Of a stretch of DNA of 64,000 nucleotides, positions 1 through 7,574 are shown in pieces. This stretch comes from Acidobacteriota bacterium (GTDB lineage: Bacteria > Acidobacteriota > Blastocatellia > Pyrinomonadales > Pyrinomonadaceae): positions 84,566 to 148,565 of the forward strand of contig JAOAPY010000039.1 of assembly GCA_025463135.1 (NCBI GenBank). Reading direction: 5' to 3'. How positions within the stretch are numbered: position 1 is the stretch's first letter; every line of letters begins with the position of its first letter. The notes below the pieces were generated by a model, which did no database searches, was not told where the DNA came from, and saw only the letters and a program-made list of their open reading frames with translations. A program made the position numbers and the translations under genes.

Positions 1-28
1 GAATTCCGCTCCATGCCGGGAAGACCCA

Positions 29-415
29 TTGAAGGCAAAGCAACTCCTTCCGAAAGACATTGTGGCGGCCATCCGCGACGGTAAGATTCTCGGCATACGC
101 GCGGGCACAAAGCCGCATCGAGTCATCGGCATCTGGGCGGTGGTGGTTGAGAATCGCGTGTTCGTGCGGTCATGGAGTCTGAAGCAGCGAAGCTGGTATC
201 GTACATTTCTCGAAGAGCCGGTCGGTGTGATCGTGGTTGACGGTCGCGAGATTCCGGTGCGCGCAGTCTCTACGCGCAGCGAGCGTTTGAAAACAGCGGT
301 CGATAAAGCCTACCGAGAGAAATTCAATACGCCAGGGTCACGGCATTATGTAATCGGCCTCGCGCGTAAGAAGCGACGCGACACCACGACGGAATTGCTG
401 CCGCACCAGGGGTGA
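29..415 (+). CDS. DUF2255 family protein
   Basis: Small soluble protein of 128 residues from a TTG start at 29. The reading frame is open to the left edge of the window, so the true start may lie outside it. The run GIRAGTKPHRVIGIWAVVVE, then VRSWSLKQRSWYRTFLEEP, then the C-terminal NTPGSRHYVIGLARKK and TTTELLP, is the pattern I associate with DUF2255, a one-domain family of unknown function with a split-barrel look (recalled, not searched). It is the only convincing plus-strand gene in the window and is convergent with the TIR gene, leaving a 41-base gap. No signal peptide or membrane segment is visible. Function unknown. Confidence 0.8.
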   Translation: MKAKQLLPKDIVAAIRDGKILGIRAGTKPHRVIGIWAVVVENRVFVRSWSLKQRSWYRTFLEEPVGVIVVDGREIPVRAVSTRSERLKTAVDKAYREKFNTPGSRHYVIGLARKKRRDTTTELLPHQG

Positions 416-456
416 CTGAAGCAAAGGGACCATGACTAGAAGGCTAACGCCAAAGG

Positions 457-1902
457 CTATTGTGCAACCATGACCACTCGAAATCCGTCCGTGCCGCTGG
501 CGGTCGTCTCCCGGTCCTTATCCCTGCTGGCCGAACGGCAGGCTGAGTCAGGATAGTTCCACGAACATCCGCGCACAACTCGGAAAAGTGGATCTGCTCC
601 TTCAAGCCACGCCCCGCCGTCAATGGGTGCGCCGTTGTAATTGGGGTGATAGCGATCCATACACCACTCATAGAGATTCCCATGCATATCGGACAGCCCG
701 AACGCATTCGCAACTCCCAGTTCACCTACCCTGACCGTAGAGTCTCTGGCCCCACTATTATTTGCCAATTCCCTGGTGAGCGTCTGCCCAAACGCAAAGG
801 GAGTCGTGGTACCGGCGCGACAGGCGTATTCCCATTCAGCCTCTGTGGGTAGCCGAAACTGAAGTCCGGTCAGCTGAGATAATTTCGCGCAGAACGCCGT
901 TGCGTCGGTCCACGACACGGTATCCACCGGAAACCGGTCGCCGTGTGACGGTCCCTGCCTGGATGGGTTACTTCCCATTACTATTTGCCAAAGCTCCTGC
1001 GTAATCTCGTACCTGCTCATATAAAAAGTCTTGACCGTCACCTGATGCTGCGGTTTTTCATCCTCAGTAATTGAGACTTCGTCCGCCGAACCCATCAGAA
1101 AAGTTCCCGCCGGTATTTGGACCATTTCAAGTGGAGTATGGTTACCGAAATGGACCGCGAAAGCATTCGCTTGTTTCATCGTTCGGGAAACCGATCCATT
1201 AGAGTTAACGGTTGGCGTGTAAAACCCAAAACTCCTCAGCTGACTTACGGTGGGTTTCCCGATGCTGGTCCAAAAGCGAGACGCCAGAGCCAATGACAAT
1301 GCGATTACGGCGATAGCGAGCGTGGCGATACCCGCGGCCAGCCATAGCTTGCGACGCCGTGGACGCAGCGACTGAATCAACGGCAAGAAAGGAGCCGACT
1401 GGACGGCTTTGCCTCTCCGCGTTCGTTCTCTATCAAGAACTTCAATCAAGCGATCAACGTCGTGCCGCCAACGAAGGTCGCTAACTTCGAGCGCATTGCG
1501 TCGTACCAGTTCAGCCAGGTCAACCGGCAGGTCCTGAACACGCGGCATGCTCGCTCCCTGGACCAATACCGGAATTACCAAAATCTTTTGCCTCAGCGCG
1601 GCGCCTATTTCCAGCCGAACGAAATCAAGGGGGTCATCCAACCGGCGCGTCGTCCGTCCACGAATGGTAATCCAATCCCTGCCGATAATCGCGACTAACA
1701 CATCGCAGGTGCTGACGGCATCTTCCATGACCTGAACAAAGTCCTGACCGGGTTCAATATGATCCACGTCCATGAAGATTTGAGCCTCGCCGAAAGTCGC
1801 GGCGAGGCCATCGTAGATACGCCCCGTGTGACCCGCCGAATCATCGCGGCGATAACTGACGAAGATCTTAAAAGGCTTTTGAGGTCCAGTCTGGTTCGGC
1901 AT
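457..1902 (-). CDS. TIR domain / membrane helix / FGE-sulfatase-like fusion protein
   Basis: 481 residues. Residues 10-120 form a TIR_2-type domain (FKIFVSYRRDDSAGHTGRIY, IFMDVDHIEPG, DFVRLEIGAALRQ); Glu98 sits where TIR NADases carry their catalytic glutamate. A basic stretch RPRRRK is followed by one membrane helix at about 186-208. Residues 258-480 are a formylglycine-generating-enzyme/SUMF1-like domain (IPAGTFLMGS, RLPTEAEWEYACRAG, DMHGNLYEWC, RGCSW). The paired active-site cysteines of true FGE are not evident near RGCSWNYPDSACRSASR, so this domain may bind a ligand rather than catalyse. Predicted topology: TIR in the cytoplasm, FGE domain outside. A sensor or defence role is inference. 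ATG at 1902 with no clear Shine-Dalgarno. It lies 57 bases downstream of the histidine kinase. Confidence 0.9.
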   Translation of the reverse strand: MPNQTGPQKPFKIFVSYRRDDSAGHTGRIYDGLAATFGEAQIFMDVDHIEPGQDFVQVMEDAVSTCDVLVAIIGRDWITIRGRTTRRLDDPLDFVRLEIGAALRQKILVIPVLVQGASMPRVQDLPVDLAELVRRNALEVSDLRWRHDVDRLIEVLDRERTRRGKAVQSAPFLPLIQSLRPRRRKLWLAAGIATLAIAVIALSLALASRFWTSIGKPTVSQLRSFGFYTPTVNSNGSVSRTMKQANAFAVHFGNHTPLEMVQIPAGTFLMGSADEVSITEDEKPQHQVTVKTFYMSRYEITQELWQIVMGSNPSRQGPSHGDRFPVDTVSWTDATAFCAKLSQLTGLQFRLPTEAEWEYACRAGTTTPFAFGQTLTRELANNSGARDSTVRVGELGVANAFGLSDMHGNLYEWCMDRYHPNYNGAPIDGGAWLEGADPLFRVVRGCSWNYPDSACRSASRDKDRETTASGTDGFRVVMVAQ

Positions 1903-1959
1903 GATCAGTTGGACGTTTCTTTTAGAGGATTATACAAAACAGAAATAGCTTTCGAAGAA

Positions 1960-3351
1960 TCAAAACGGCAGCCGCAGCAACGCTTCGCAACCTCGACCAC
2001 GTCGCCGATTCTCCAGCGTCAGCGTGCCACCGTGAGCTTCGGCTATTTGCCGCGAAAGGACCAGACCGATTCCGGAGCCATTCGCCTTCGTCGTAAAAAA
2101 AGGCACGAACAGATTCGCGGTATTGGCCAGGCCCAGGCCTTCGTCTTTGATACTGACCTCGATACTGCCGTTGTTTTGGGCCCACCCGATCTCTACGCCG
2201 CCGCTCGTTTCCATGGAAGCGTCGACCGCATTGCGCACCAGATTGATCAGCAACTGCTCGAGCTGCACATTGTCGGCCTGGATAACCAACTCTGGACCGG
2301 CAAGCACCATGATCGGCAAACGCGTTTCGAGATTGGCGACACGCCGCACCAGGGCGCCGATGTTCAGCTGCTCAAAACGCGGTTGCGGCAGGCGCGCCAG
2401 CTTGGAGTACGATTCGACAAAGCGCGCCAGCGAATCAGCACGCGAAGAAATCACCTCCAGCCCGCGCTGCATATCATCGCTCAAATCAGACGGGCGCGGC
2501 TCGCGATTTAGAAGATCAGCCAGGCTACCCGCAACCGATTTGATCGGCGCCAGCGAGTTGTTCAACTCGTGGCCCAGGACGCGCAACAGCCGCTGCCACG
2601 CCGAGCGTTCTTCTTCCCGCAGAGTGCGGCTGAGATCGGTCAATACCAGCAACTGATGCTGGGCGCCGCCTTCGCGAAACGTGCTGCGACGAATGTCCCA
2701 ACGTCCTACGCCGCCGGGAAAAACCATTTGCATCGTGTGCGGACCATCGCCAACGGCGCGATCGAAACAAGCGGCCAGGCCCAGCTCGGTGCTGGTGCGG
2801 CCCAGCAGTCGGGTCGCGGGTTGGGCCAGCAGTTTTTCTCCCGCCCGATTCACCAGCCGCAATCGCTGCTCACCATCAAACGCAAAAACAGCAACGTCAA
2901 TTTCAGCCATGACTGTGCGCAACAGGGCGGTCGCCTCCAGCGCTCCCAATCTTTGCTCGCGCAAGGTCTGGCCCAGATCGTTGACTTCGAGCATGACTTC
3001 GCCCAGTGCGTCGCCTATTTCGGCACGTCGTCCGCGAATTGAATAATCACCCTCGCGAATGGCGGCGAGGATATTCGAAAGAGTCTGCAGCGGACGCACG
3101 ATCCTTTGTTTGAGATTGAAAGAGACACCCAGCCAGATGAGTGCGAGGAATAGATCGACGGTCCATTGCACGCGGCCCGAGTAGTCGCCGTACCAGAGCA
3201 AGACGGCGCAAAGAACTACCGCGGGGAAACCAGCGCCCAAAGCGAGAAGGGTCACTCTTCTTTCAAATCTCAGATGGTGGCTACGCTTGAAGGCTGGATC
3301 GAGGGTTGTGAAGCTCGGCGTGTTCTTCGTCAGTTTGGCAGGCGTACTCAC
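1960..3351 (-). CDS. NtrY-like sensor histidine kinase
   Basis: Membrane histidine kinase. Two helices at the N-terminus (about 34-55 and 64-81 in this numbering) flank a very short external loop. They are followed by a HAMP-like segment, a PAS-like domain (DVAVFAFDGEQRLRLVNRAG), the HisKA box LGHELNNSLAPI with the phospho-accepting His at about 261, and the HATPase domain: N box LLINLVRNAVDAS, G1 DEGLGL, F box FVPFFTTK, G2 GSGIGL. The box type and the NtrC partner suggest the NtrY/NtrX class. The start is uncertain: a TTG at 3381 lies inside a palindromic repeat, so I prefer the GTG at 3351 (463 aa). It lies downstream of its probable partner regulator; the signal is unknown, the near absence of a periplasmic sensor favouring a membrane or cytoplasmic cue. 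Confidence 0.92.
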   Translation of the reverse strand: MSTPAKLTKNTPSFTTLDPAFKRSHHLRFERRVTLLALGAGFPAVVLCAVLLWYGDYSGRVQWTVDLFLALIWLGVSFNLKQRIVRPLQTLSNILAAIREGDYSIRGRRAEIGDALGEVMLEVNDLGQTLREQRLGALEATALLRTVMAEIDVAVFAFDGEQRLRLVNRAGEKLLAQPATRLLGRTSTELGLAACFDRAVGDGPHTMQMVFPGGVGRWDIRRSTFREGGAQHQLLVLTDLSRTLREEERSAWQRLLRVLGHELNNSLAPIKSVAGSLADLLNREPRPSDLSDDMQRGLEVISSRADSLARFVESYSKLARLPQPRFEQLNIGALVRRVANLETRLPIMVLAGPELVIQADNVQLEQLLINLVRNAVDASMETSGGVEIGWAQNNGSIEVSIKDEGLGLANTANLFVPFFTTKANGSGIGLVLSRQIAEAHGGTLTLENRRRGRGCEALLRLPF

Positions 3352-3370
3352 GTCGTTATGATACTCCAAC

Positions 3371-3469
3371 CTGCCCGACAAACTTCAGTTTGTCGTCAAC
3401 GATGCGAGAGTGCTGCCGGGGAAAGTCGCGGTCATCCCGGTCATCGACAAACTGAGGTCTGTCGGACAG
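3371..3469. repeat. Inverted pair of type H palindromes between kinase and regulator
   Basis: Two imperfect palindromes face each other: 3371-3395 (CGACAAACTTCAGTTTGTCG core) and 3445-3469 (CGACAAACTGAGGTCTGTCG core). They resemble the inner part of the element at 57628-57730. The left unit overlaps the TTG at 3381, one reason to doubt that start for the kinase. Confidence 0.7.
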
Positions 3470-3471
3470 TT

Positions 3472-4848
3472 TTACGACAACCCGTATTTTTGTAAACGAC
3501 GGTAGAGGGCGCTGCGACTGAGCCCGAGGGCCTCGGCGGCCCGGTTCGCATTACCTTCAAAGCGGGCCAGGGCTTTCTTGATCAGCAGGCGTTCGGCTTC
3601 TTCCAGACTCATCTCTTCGAGGCGCGCCGAAAGACGCGCATCCGGAGTGGACTGCAGCGCCAGATCAAACGCGGTCACCACGCTGCTGGAACTCATTAAC
3701 ACCGCGCGCTCGATGACGTGGTCCAACTCTCGCACGTTGCCCGGCCAGGCATGCTGGCGCAGGGCTTCGAGGGCCTGCGGCGTCAGTCCCATGACGCCCC
3801 GGCGATAGCGCTCGCTGTGTTGTCGCAGAAAGTGTTCGGCCAGCGGAGGAATGTCTTCGCGCCGTTCGCGCAGGGGCGGCAAGTGAATTTCCACCGTGTT
3901 CAGCCGGAACAATAGATCCTGGCGAAATTTTCCCTGGGCCACATCGGCATTCAAATCGGCATTAGTCGCTGACAAAACCCGCACGTCCACTTTCCGAGTT
4001 TTGGAAGATCCCACGCGCTCGAATTCGCCGGTTTCCAAAACGCGCAAGAGTTTTGGTTGCAGATTGAGCGGCACATTGGCAATTTCGTCTAGAAAAAGTG
4101 TGCCGCCGTCGGCCAGTTCAAATCTGCCGACGCGATCTGCCTTGGCGTCGGTAAACGCGCCGCGCACGTGTCCGAACAATTCGCTTTCAAAGAGACCTTC
4201 AGCCAGCGCGCCGGCATTGAGAGACACCAACGGTTTCGCCGCACGCGCCGAACTGGTGTGCAGGGCGCGCGCGATCACTTCCTTGCCCGCGCCGTTCTCG
4301 CCGGTGATCAAAACATTTGCGTCCGCGGGACCAATGCGCTCGACGACTTTGAGAATCGCCTTCATGGCCTGTGATTCGGCAATCACGCGCGGCAGATTGG
4401 CGGTCGCATCGGCGGCACTGTCGCGCAACGCCAGGTTCTCGGCTTCCAGTCGCTGTCCGCGGCGCAGGGCTTTGGCAAGTTCAACCTGCGTGCGCAACAC
4501 CGCAAGTAGACGCGCGTTGTCCCAGGGCTTTTGAATGAAATCGCGCGCGCCGCGACGCATCACTTCCACTGCCAGATTGACACTGCCCCAGGCCGTCATG
4601 ACGACAACCGGCAAGGTGGGATCGACCGTTTGAATTCGCGTCAACAGATCCAGGCCTTCACTGCCGGAGGTAGTATCGCGGGCATAGTTGAGATCCATCA
4701 GGACGACATCGAGTTCCTGAGCGTCGACGGCCTGCAAGACGCCGGCTGGAGATGAGGCGCCTTCAATGTCATAGCCATCACCTTTGAGCAGGAGCCGCAA
4801 AGCAGCCAGGACGTCTGCTTGATCGTCTGCAATCAGAATTCTAGGCAT
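3472..4848 (-). CDS. NtrC-type sigma-54-dependent response regulator
   Basis: 458 residues. Receiver domain 1-120 with acidic pair Asp9/Asp10, phospho-acceptor Asp52, Thr85 and Lys107. AAA+ domain about 152-385: Walker A GENGAGKE at 183-190, Walker B LFLDEI at 251-256, arginine-finger region PPLRERREDIPPLAEHFL. The sigma-54 contact loop reads GAFTDA at 230-235 instead of GAFTGA. A Fis-type helix-turn-helix closes the protein (NANRAAEALGLSRSALYRRLQ). It should activate RNA polymerase carrying sigma-54. It sits 176 bp after the last permease and before the kinase, so it probably controls the permease block and possibly itself (inference); I could not find a convincing -24/-12 site. ATG at 4848 has no obvious Shine-Dalgarno. 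Confidence 0.95.
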   Translation of the reverse strand: MPRILIADDQADVLAALRLLLKGDGYDIEGASSPAGVLQAVDAQELDVVLMDLNYARDTTSGSEGLDLLTRIQTVDPTLPVVVMTAWGSVNLAVEVMRRGARDFIQKPWDNARLLAVLRTQVELAKALRRGQRLEAENLALRDSAADATANLPRVIAESQAMKAILKVVERIGPADANVLITGENGAGKEVIARALHTSSARAAKPLVSLNAGALAEGLFESELFGHVRGAFTDAKADRVGRFELADGGTLFLDEIANVPLNLQPKLLRVLETGEFERVGSSKTRKVDVRVLSATNADLNADVAQGKFRQDLLFRLNTVEIHLPPLRERREDIPPLAEHFLRQHSERYRRGVMGLTPQALEALRQHAWPGNVRELDHVIERAVLMSSSSVVTAFDLALQSTPDARLSARLEEMSLEEAERLLIKKALARFEGNANRAAEALGLSRSALYRRLQKYGLS

Positions 4849-4918
4849 TGAGCAACGCTTTTTCGAGAATCAAAAGTCCTGCTGAGGCTACCACACGGCG
4901 CGCTGGATCCCTTACTTC

Positions 4919-5028
4919 CCTGGGACCGCACGCCGCCGGCGTCCAGTAGCACAGACTTCAGTCTGTGTGGCCCTTCGAGACCACTCAGTTACAATTCCCC
5001 CACTAACACAGACTCAAGTCTGTGCTAC
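4919..5028. repeat. REP-like cluster: one type C unit and an inverted pair of type B units
   Basis: 4921-4944 is a type C unit (GGAC then CGCACGCCGCCGGCGTCC). 4946-4967 is type B (GTAG then CACAGACTTCAGTCTGTG). 5007-5028 is a second B unit in the opposite orientation, whose GTAG head supplies the TAG stop of permease 1. The rest of the spacer (4849-4918) shows nothing notable. Confidence 0.85.
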
Positions 5029-7454
5029 TCGTAGCGCAGGGCCTCGAGTGGATCGACTTTCATCGCCCGGCGCGCCGGGAGATAGGTTGCCAGCAGTGCT
5101 ACGCTCGTTAAGCCTATCGACACCACGACAAACGTAAACGGATCCGTGGCGCTCACCCCAAACAACAGATTCGTCAGCAGCCGCGTCAATGCAAAGGATC
5201 CGATCAACCCAATCACTACGCCGCTTCCCGCCAGAATGAGTCCGCGTTTGAGCACCAGGCCAAGCACATCACGACCGCTGGCGCCCAGCGCGATGCGAAT
5301 GCCGATTTCATTTGTGCGTTGCGTAACGGAGTAAGACATAACGCCGTAGATCCCGACCGCGGCCAGCATGAAAGCCACTGAAGCAAAGATGCTGAGCAAT
5401 ACGGATGCAAATCGCGCCCGCGAAATCGAGTCAGCCATCAGAGATCGCATTGAGCGCATTTCTGAAATTGGCTGGTCCTTGTCGAGGGCCAGCACCTCGC
5501 GTTGAATCGCGCCCGACATCGCGGCGGGCTCAGAGCTGGTCCTGACAACCAACGTCAGCGGAAAGCCCGGCAACTCAGACTGCGGCCAATAGATCATTGC
5601 TTTCGTCGGCAGATCGAGCCCGATCGATTTCACATCACCGACCACCCCCACAATCTCGCAGGGATCATTCTTCTCTTTCATGTCAATGGTCAGACGCTTG
5701 CCCAGGGGATCTTCGTTCGGGAAGTTCTGCCGCGCCAACGCTTCGTTGATGATGACCACGTGCGACTCTTTCTCAACTTCGCGGTCAGTGAAGTTGCGAC
5801 CCTTGCGTAAGGGAATCGCCAGGGTTCGAAAATAATCCTGATCGATTACCCGCACGTCGGTGACCGGCCTATCAGTAGGGGACAGCGCCGGTTTGCCTTC
5901 GATAATAAAGCCGGTCGCGGCTGGAACTCCGGTGAAAGGAGGTCCGCTGCCGACTCCCGCGGTGTTGACCCCCGGAAGTTGCCGGACGCGAGCCAACAAC
6001 TTCTGAAAGAAATCCATTTTCTTTTGCGCATCAGGATAATTAGCGCGCGGCAGCGACACCGCCACGGTGAGGACGTTGTCCGGAGCGAAGCCGGGGTCAA
6101 CCGATTGCAATCGCTTCAAGCTCTTAATCATCAGACCCGAGCCGATCAGCAACATCAATGAAAGCGCCACCTGGGCAACCACGAACCAGTTAAGCGCCCG
6201 ATGGCTGCGGCCAGTTGTGCCGCGACTTCCTTCCTTCAAGGCTTCACTGGTTCTCGGCCGAGCGGACTCCCACGCCGGCAACAATCCAAAAATCATGCTG
6301 GTTAAAAACGACATGCCCAACGCAAAACCCAGCACACGCTTATCGATGTTTACTGTCGTAAAGGAAAGCAGATCGCGCGGGCTAATCGCCAGCAGCGCAT
6401 CAATTCCCCAGCGAGTCAGCAACAGACCTACCAGGCAGCCCGCGAGGCCCAGCAGCAAACTCTCTGTCAGCAATTGACGAATAATGCGCGAGCGACCGGC
6501 GCCCAGCGCGGCGCGGATGGCGAACTCTTTTTGCCGCGCCACCGATCGGGCCAACAAGAGATTAGCGACATTAGCGCAAGCGATGAGCAGCACAAACCCA
6601 ACCGCACCCAACAGAACCAATAAAGCTGGTCTCAGGTCGCCTGAGAATTGTTCATGCAGCGGCACCAGATTGATGCCCCAACCCTTATTGAAATCCGGAT
6701 ACTGCTGCTCGAGCCTGATGCCCAGCGCGTTCATATCTGCGCGCGCCTGGTCGAGTGTCACACCAATCTTGAGCACCCCGATGGCGCTCATGAATCGTCC
6801 CTGGCGGACGCGTGCGTTCTGCGAGAAGGCCACAGGTACCCACAATTCCGGCGCTTTCTTGACGAAGGCATTTTCTTTGACGAAGAAATCAAACCCCTCC
6901 GGCATAACTCCAATGACCGTGTGCGACACGCCATCCAGCGCGAAAGTTTTACCGACGACCTTCCGATCGCCGCCGAAATGTTTTTGCCAGAAGCCGTACG
7001 TCAGAACGACAACGTTGTCCTTACCCCGCACACCATCTTCCTCCACGAAAGTGCGGCCCAACAGCGGACGGCTGCCGAGCACGTCGAACAGGTTCGACGA
7101 GGCTGCCATCCCCGTGACCTCCTGGGGATCGCCCAACCCGGTTAAGTTGTAAGGCGCGGCGAAAAAGGCCGACATGTCCTCAAACACATGGTTCTGCTCG
7201 CGCCAGTCAAAAAAGTTCGCTGTCGAAATGACATTACGGTCCCTCGAACGAGGCCGGTTCTGTTCCCAAACCATCACCAGCCGGTTGCCGTTGGGATAAG
7301 GCAAAGCGCGCAGCAAAACTGTGTTCACTACGCTGAAGATGGCGGTGCTGGCGCCAATGCCCAGAGCCAGCGCGATCACAGCAATCACCGTGACCGCCGG
7401 TTTGTTGACCAGCATGCGAACGCCAAAGCGAATGTCTTTCCAAAGTGTTTCCAT
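5025..7454 (-). CDS. ADOP-family duplicated MacB/FtsX-like permease (permease 1)
   Basis: Two MacB-like halves in one chain. Order: cytoplasmic METLWKDIRFGV, TM1 about 21-44, periplasmic core domain 1 about 45-270, TM2-4 about 275-300, 330-350 and 375-395, TM5 about 422-444, periplasmic core domain 2 about 445-675, TM6-8 about 682-704, 735-756 and 774-794. After the first helix of each FtsX unit comes the ATPase-docking stretch ([24 protein letters not shown]). This is the template for the paralogs below. I start it at the ATG at 7454 (809 aa), where GAGGAGA lies 7 bases upstream; an ATG at 7532 would translate two REP palindromes. It ends [14 protein letters not shown], with Met where most paralogs have Thr. 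Last permease in transcription order. Substrate unknown. Confidence 0.96.
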   Translation of the reverse strand: METLWKDIRFGVRMLVNKPAVTVIAVIALALGIGASTAIFSVVNTVLLRALPYPNGNRLVMVWEQNRPRSRDRNVISTANFFDWREQNHVFEDMSAFFAAPYNLTGLGDPQEVTGMAASSNLFDVLGSRPLLGRTFVEEDGVRGKDNVVVLTYGFWQKHFGGDRKVVGKTFALDGVSHTVIGVMPEGFDFFVKENAFVKKAPELWVPVAFSQNARVRQGRFMSAIGVLKIGVTLDQARADMNALGIRLEQQYPDFNKGWGINLVPLHEQFSGDLRPALLVLLGAVGFVLLIACANVANLLLARSVARQKEFAIRAALGAGRSRIIRQLLTESLLLGLAGCLVGLLLTRWGIDALLAISPRDLLSFTTVNIDKRVLGFALGMSFLTSMIFGLLPAWESARPRTSEALKEGSRGTTGRSHRALNWFVVAQVALSLMLLIGSGLMIKSLKRLQSVDPGFAPDNVLTVAVSLPRANYPDAQKKMDFFQKLLARVRQLPGVNTAGVGSGPPFTGVPAATGFIIEGKPALSPTDRPVTDVRVIDQDYFRTLAIPLRKGRNFTDREVEKESHVVIINEALARQNFPNEDPLGKRLTIDMKEKNDPCEIVGVVGDVKSIGLDLPTKAMIYWPQSELPGFPLTLVVRTSSEPAAMSGAIQREVLALDKDQPISEMRSMRSLMADSISRARFASVLLSIFASVAFMLAAVGIYGVMSYSVTQRTNEIGIRIALGASGRDVLGLVLKRGLILAGSGVVIGLIGSFALTRLLTNLLFGVSATDPFTFVVVSIGLTSVALLATYLPARRAMKVDPLEALRYE

Positions 7455-7466
7455 TGTTCTCTCCTC

Positions 7467-7574
7467 GGACCGCACGCCTCCGGCATGCAAAGTAGAACAG
7501 ACTTCAGTCTGTGCGTCCTTCGTCCCGCTCAAGTCGCAGCTTCCCTCATTAACACAGACTGAAGTCTGTGCTAC
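7467..7574. repeat. REP-like cluster: type C unit plus inverted pair of type B units
   Basis: 7467-7488 is type C (GGAC then CGCACGCCTCCGGCATGC). 7492-7513 is type B (GTAG then AACAGACTTCAGTCTGTG). 7553-7574 is type B reversed, with the GTAG head at 7571-7574 forming the TAG stop of permease 2. Same order and spacing as the cluster after permease 1. Confidence 0.85.
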
